Positions 60,796-64,000 of a stretch of DNA of 64,000 bases are shown here, piece by piece. Every line of letters starts with the position of its first letter. Positions within the stretch are counted from its first letter, which is position 1. The notes beneath the pieces were generated by a model. That model was not told the origin of the DNA. It ran no database searches and saw only the letters and a program-made list of their open reading frames with translations. A program made the position numbers and the translations under genes. Origin of the DNA: Peptoclostridium litorale DSM 5388 (GTDB taxonomy: Bacteria; Bacillota; Clostridia; Peptostreptococcales; Peptostreptococcaceae); NCBI RefSeq assembly GCF_900141635.1, contig NZ_FSRH01000007.1, positions 1 to 64,000 on the forward strand. Reading direction: 5' to 3'.

Positions 60796-61245
60796 TCACT
60801 CCTTGCAGTCTCCACACTTTCCCGACAATATAAATGAATAGTCATCTATTGTTAAATCATGTCTGGCTTCAAGTTCATTTTTTATCTTTATTATATCAAA
60901 TATAATGTCTTTATCCACTATATCTTTCATAACTCCGCATGATTCACACTTGAAATGTATGTGGGTGCACTTTGAGCTGAACATTCTGAGTTCATAATAT
61001 CTGTATTTGCCATGGCTTATTTCCGTAACTACTCCATTTACCCTCAGGAGTTCAAGATTCCTGTATATTGTGGCAAGCCCTATTCCCCTGTCTTTAAGTC
61101 CGTCGTATATGTCCTCAGCCCTGAGATGCTTATCAGCCTGTGCGAGAAATTCTATTATCTCTCGCCTTTGGTTTGTAAGCTTTACTCCGCGCCCCTTTAA
61201 AACATCTTCAATTTTTTTTAGTTTGTCTTTGCACTCTGCGCCCAT
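60796..61245 (-). CDS. Fur-family metal/peroxide regulator
   Basis: A 149-residue Fur protein. The DNA-binding domain shows GVKLTNQRREIIEFLAQADK, LRAEDIYDGLKDRGIGLAT and IYRNLELLRVNGVV. The dimerisation/metal domain has HIHFKCESCG and a C-terminal CGDC, the structural zinc site. Which member (Fur, PerR, Zur) cannot be read reliably. The start at 61245 follows AGGAGGGA. Its place between NifX2 and DUF134 suggests that the operon answers to iron or oxidative stress. Confidence 0.93.
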   Translation of the reverse strand: MGAECKDKLKKIEDVLKGRGVKLTNQRREIIEFLAQADKHLRAEDIYDGLKDRGIGLATIYRNLELLRVNGVVTEISHGKYRYYELRMFSSKCTHIHFKCESCGVMKDIVDKDIIFDIIKIKNELEARHDLTIDDYSFILSGKCGDCKE

Positions 61246-61269
61246 GAAAATCCCTCCTAGCAAATCTTC

Positions 61270-61647
61270 TTAGTGGGAGCAGTCGCCACTTCCCATGCCT
61301 TCTCCCTGGTGTTCGTGCTCCTTGCAAACAACACCCGATGACACGACATTTCCTTTAATATAGCCTGCTATGACATCTTCAAGCTCTCCTTTGGCTCCAA
61401 CTACTACTTCTATGTTGTTTTCCGCAAACAGCATCTGAGCCGTCTCTCCCATTCCTCCTGCTATTATTGCATTTGCTCCCTTTTCATTCAAAAATACAGG
61501 CAAAAACCCAGGCCTGTGTCCAGGGCTTTCTATGAAATTCCTTTCAACAACAGTTCCATTTTCAATGTGAAACATTTCAAATCCTTCGCAGTGTCCAAAG
61601 TGAGCTGCAACCTGATTCCCATTTTTAGCTATTACAACCTTTTTCAT
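61270..61647 (-). CDS. NifX/NifB-domain protein (dinitrogenase FeMo-cofactor-like), copy 2
   Basis: A 125-residue protein of the NifX/NifB C-terminal family. It opens VVIAKNGNQVAAHFGHCEGF and has ANAIIAGGMGETAQMLFAEN. The last 15 residues are His-, Gly- and Cys-rich (EHEHQGEGMGSGDCSH), a possible metal-binding tail. Such proteins bind metal clusters outside nitrogenase as well; no nif genes are in view. GGGAGG precedes the ATG. It follows the second MinD-type ATPase by 33 bases. Confidence 0.9.
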   Translation of the reverse strand: MKKVVIAKNGNQVAAHFGHCEGFEMFHIENGTVVERNFIESPGHRPGFLPVFLNEKGANAIIAGGMGETAQMLFAENNIEVVVGAKGELEDVIAGYIKGNVVSSGVVCKEHEHQGEGMGSGDCSH

Positions 61648-61680
61648 TTTTAATTCCTCCCATGTCTTATTATGTTTTCC

Positions 61681-62544
61681 CTATAACACCTTTATTATAT
61701 CTTTAAACATGTCCCTTATCTTTTCAGCCGCCTGTGAATTTTCATATTCAACAACAGGGGTCAAGCTGTTTACCGCTTTGTTTACCGTCTCGTCAAATGG
61801 TATCATTCCCACCACATCGACTCCCTGCTTTTTGGCAAACTCTTGTATCTGATTTGAAACCTCTTCGTTTATATCCCATTTGTTTATGCATATGAGGGGG
61901 GTTGTATTAAATCCTTTTATAAGGCTCAGTATCCTGCTCATATCCGAAAGCCCGCTTTGAGTAGGTTCTGTAACTATGAGCGCTATGTCGCAGCCTGTTA
62001 TTGAAGCCATGACAGAACAGCCGATCCCCGGAGAACCGTCTATTATTACTATACCATCTTCCCCCGCGACTTTAGCAGCCTTTTTTCTCACCTCTGTAAC
62101 AAGTCTTCCAGAGCCTTCCGCACCAATCTTCATGTCGGCATATGCAAGCCATCCTTCATCCGAATATGAAAGCTTAACATCCCCAGTCAACTCATCTTCA
62201 AGCACTATTGCGCCTTCAGGACATACTATCTCACAAGCTCCACATCCTTCGCATTCCATATGGTCTATTTCATGATTTTCACCGACCACCCTCACAGCAT
62301 CAAATCTGCAGACCTGCATGCATCTGCCGCAGTTTATGCACTTTTCGCTGTTCACACTAGCAACCAAAGCCCCATAATAAGGCTCGTTCAGCTTGATTTC
62401 TCCACCTCCGAACATCATATGGAGGTTTGATGCATCAACATCGCAATCAGCTTTCACGCATCCCTGTAGAAGATATGCCATAGATGCTGCAATCGTAGTT
62501 TTTCCAGTGCCGCCTTTTCCGCTCACAACCACTATCTGCTTCAT
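61681..62544 (-). CDS. MinD/ParA-type ATPase with ferredoxin insert, copy 2
   Basis: A 287-residue P-loop protein. The deviant Walker A motif is VSGKGGTGKTTIAASM. An inserted bacterial ferredoxin domain (about 60-115) has two cluster motifs, CINCGRCMQVC and CEGCGACEIVCP. The rest is the MinD fold with IIDGSPGIGCSVMAS and TEPTQSGLSD. The start at 62544 overlaps the previous stop by four bases (ATGA) after GGAGGTGA. Fused Mrp/MinD-ferredoxin ATPases are widespread in anaerobes and are thought to move or reduce Fe-S clusters. Evidence for this protein is by homology only. Confidence 0.92.
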   Translation of the reverse strand: MKQIVVVSGKGGTGKTTIAASMAYLLQGCVKADCDVDASNLHMMFGGGEIKLNEPYYGALVASVNSEKCINCGRCMQVCRFDAVRVVGENHEIDHMECEGCGACEIVCPEGAIVLEDELTGDVKLSYSDEGWLAYADMKIGAEGSGRLVTEVRKKAAKVAGEDGIVIIDGSPGIGCSVMASITGCDIALIVTEPTQSGLSDMSRILSLIKGFNTTPLICINKWDINEEVSNQIQEFAKKQGVDVVGMIPFDETVNKAVNSLTPVVEYENSQAAEKIRDMFKDIIKVL

Positions 62545-63392
62545 TTGCTCACCTCCTTGCAAATGTTCACAGACCTTTCAAATATATCTTTAAAAATGCA
62601 ATAATATTTCTCGTCATCTGATACAAGTTTACCTTGCGAATAAAGAACCGCTATTTCCCTGTCAAAAGGTATTCTGCCTATTATATCTATTCCATTTTTA
62701 TTTGCATAATCAGAAATCATATCCTCTTCATTCTGGGATCTGTTGACTATTATGGCAAATGGCTTTTTCATGCCTTTCAAAAGCTGTACAGCCATATCCA
62801 AATCGTGGAGCCCAAATTTCGTAGGTTCCGTTACAAGAAGTGCAAAATCAGCATCTTTGACAGATGCAACAGCGGTACATGCAGTGCCTGGAGGACAATC
62901 ATATATGACAATTCCATCATCATCTATAGTTTTCTTTAAATCCGCTTTTACATTCTTAATTATCGGGACTGCTATGGGCTCTCCGACATTCAGAATTCCC
63001 GATATGCATTTATTTCCTCTGAATATTCCTGTCTCTACATTTCCAAGCTCTCTTTTAGCCTCGCTTATTGCCCCTTCAGGGCACGCCAAGCTGCAGGCGC
63101 CACAGCTGTGGCACAGCTTTTCAAAAAGCATTACCCCTGTCTTGCTTATTCCAAGCGCATTAAACTTGCATGCATTTGCACATCTGCCGCACAGTGTACA
63201 CTTATCGTCATCTATTACGGGAACGTCTACCATGACCTTGCGCGATTTGACATTTTCAGGTTTTAAAAATATGAAACCGTTCGGCTCTTCAACGTCGCAG
63301 TCGGCATATATTCCTCCTGAAACAGCTGCAATATTAGTTGCTACAGTGGTCTTGCCCGTTCCCCCTTTTCCGCTAAGAACTGCTATTTTCAA
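62541..63392 (-). CDS. MinD/ParA-type ATPase with ferredoxin insert, copy 1
   Basis: A 283-residue paralogue of the next gene. It has Walker A LSGKGGTGKTTVATNI, a ferredoxin insert with CTLCGRCANACKFNALG and CHSCGACSLACPEG, and IVYDCPPGTACTAVAS as the switch region. The paralogues are clearly homologous end to end yet diverged, which suggests an old duplication and perhaps a heterodimer. A TTG at 63392 five to six bases after GAGGGTGA is preferred over the GTG at 63401. It lies between nifX1 and the second ATPase. Confidence 0.9.
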   Translation of the reverse strand: MKIAVLSGKGGTGKTTVATNIAAVSGGIYADCDVEEPNGFIFLKPENVKSRKVMVDVPVIDDDKCTLCGRCANACKFNALGISKTGVMLFEKLCHSCGACSLACPEGAISEAKRELGNVETGIFRGNKCISGILNVGEPIAVPIIKNVKADLKKTIDDDGIVIYDCPPGTACTAVASVKDADFALLVTEPTKFGLHDLDMAVQLLKGMKKPFAIIVNRSQNEEDMISDYANKNGIDIIGRIPFDREIAVLYSQGKLVSDDEKYYCIFKDIFERSVNICKEVSK

Positions 63393-63406
63393 ATTATTCA
63401 CCCTCT

Positions 63407-63766
63407 CTAAGCACCGTGATGCGCAGGTCCCGGCATGCTTATCTCTGAAAGTTTGCCATCTTTGTACATCGCAACAGCCTCTTTTATGCTCAACTGCGAG
63501 CTTGCATACCCCTTAATGTCCGACGCCTGAAGAACTCTAAGCGCATTAGGTCCTAAATTTCCAGTTATTACAATATCAGCCCCGAATTCGACTATCTTAT
63601 TTGCTGCAGTTATACCCGCTCCATGCGCAGAAGATATCCCCGGATTTTCTATAAATTCAGACACGCTGCCGTTTTCATCACATACAGCGAAATACTGGCA
63701 TCTTCCAAACCTTGGATCAAGCGTTGCGCTTTCGCTCTTTTCACTTACTGAAACTATTATCCTCAT
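63407..63766 (-). CDS. NifX/NifB-domain protein, copy 1
   Basis: A 119-residue NifX-family protein beginning RIIVSVSEKSESATLDPRFGRCQYFAV, here seen with the conserved DPRFGRC and the later IVITGNLGPNALRVLQ. The C-terminus ends GPAHHGA, a short histidine motif. It differs from copy 2 by the DPRFGR signature instead of AHFGHCEG. The ATG overlaps the last base of the upstream stop. It is second in the operon after mrp. Confidence 0.92.
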   Translation of the reverse strand: MRIIVSVSEKSESATLDPRFGRCQYFAVCDENGSVSEFIENPGISSAHGAGITAANKIVEFGADIVITGNLGPNALRVLQASDIKGYASSQLSIKEAVAMYKDGKLSEISMPGPAHHGA

Positions 63767-64000
63767 TATCTTTCACCCGCCTTTGATACGAATGAGTCTA
63801 TTATGCCGCTGAATGACTCACTTATTCTTGGGTAAAGCTCTATCTTTCCTTCATCACTCAGCTGTGTAAAGTCAGGATCTATAGGAAGCTGTCCCAAAAG
63901 CGATATCCCTGTGCCCTCAAGTGCCTCTGAAACCTTGCTTTCCCCGAAAGGATAAAGTCTGTCCTTGCAGTGCGGGCATTCCATATAGCTCATATTTTCA
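63766..64000 (-). CDS. mrp: Mrp/NBP35-type Fe-S carrier ATPase, C-terminal fragment
   Basis: The gene continues beyond the right edge; about 78 residues are visible. They begin ENMSYMECPHCKDRLYPFGE, the CxxC region that binds the bridging 4Fe-4S cluster in Mrp/ApbC/NBP35 proteins, then LGQLPIDPDFTQLSDEGKIE, the usual C-terminal element. Mrp proteins deliver Fe-S clusters to apoproteins. It heads the visible part of an operon with NifX, MinD-ferredoxin ATPases, Fur and DUF134. Confidence 0.9.
   Translation of the reverse strand, partial: ENMSYMECPHCKDRLYPFGESKVSEALEGTGISLLGQLPIDPDFTQLSDEGKIELYPRISESFSGIIDSFVSKAGER

Noticed and set aside
61270-63766. Nitrogenase gene cluster
   Set aside because: NifX-domain proteins are present but no nifH, nifD, nifK or NifB radical-SAM core is visible.
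1-64000. CRISPR arrays, prophage, transposases, tRNA or rRNA genes
   Set aside because: I looked for spaced direct repeats, integrase/transposase-like frames and RNA gene signatures and found none.

Overview
The window looks like the chromosome of an anaerobic, spore-forming, amino-acid-fermenting member of the Clostridia. It is AT-rich, has strong GGAGG ribosome binding sites, and carries a selenocysteine-dependent glycine/sarcosine/betaine reductase module of the kind known from Peptoclostridium acidaminophilum, Clostridium sticklandii and relatives. It also has a YyaC sporulation protein, T-box and PyrR leader RNAs, phosphate acetyltransferase, and glgP. Most genes run on the minus strand. 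I see no rRNA, tRNA, CRISPR array, prophage or intact insertion sequence.

Layout, left to right. 1-9 kb: a Stickland-type reductase operon (grdX, pyruvoyl-proprotein subunit, selenoprotein subunit with an in-frame TGA, YkvI-type transporter, then the start of a thioredoxin reductase). It is preceded by a consensus sigma-54 promoter, a 13-bp inverted repeat at enhancer distance, and a divergently placed-in-sequence but same-strand two-component pair: an NtrC-type activator and a sensor kinase with an extracellular solute-binding domain. This is the most distinctive regulatory unit of the window. 9-13 kb: a solitary kinase-fold protein, an M3 oligopeptidase and a YitT membrane protein. 13-20 kb: cofactor synthesis, with panG-panB-panC-panD behind a long untranslated leader ending in a terminator, yyaC, and bioY-bioB-bioD under two BirA boxes. 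20-25 kb: a PAS-gene fragment, then carAB with a PyrR attenuation leader. 25-33 kb: pta, glgP, a TrkH/TrkA potassium system and a ClC channel with a TrkA-C tail. 33-38 kb: a TetR-RND efflux operon. 38-43 kb: housekeeping genes (flavodoxin-like protein, DUF1461, hpt, YkvA, NudL-type Nudix, thpR, cinA). 43-47 kb: a T-box-controlled serine operon (aminotransferase, serA, TIM-barrel protein). 47-56 kb: ppsA, HEAT protein, hflX, class A PBP, LysR regulator and a ferritin-like diiron protein. 56-60 kb: DegS/DegU, CheW, DUF896 and a MocR regulator. 60-64 kb: a tight operon of Mrp, two NifX-like proteins, two ferredoxin-containing MinD-type ATPases, Fur and DUF134.

Metabolic logic (inference): the reductase converts glycine derivatives to acetyl phosphate using thioredoxin electrons. 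Pta links acetyl phosphate with acetyl-CoA, and PpsA and SerA with its aminotransferase feed gluconeogenesis and serine/glycine supply. Pantothenate and biotin genes supply CoA and biotin. The right-end operon probably handles metal or Fe-S cofactors, but its exact role is unknown. Starts were often moved inward from the longest open frame where a clear ribosome binding site or a family N-terminus supported it.
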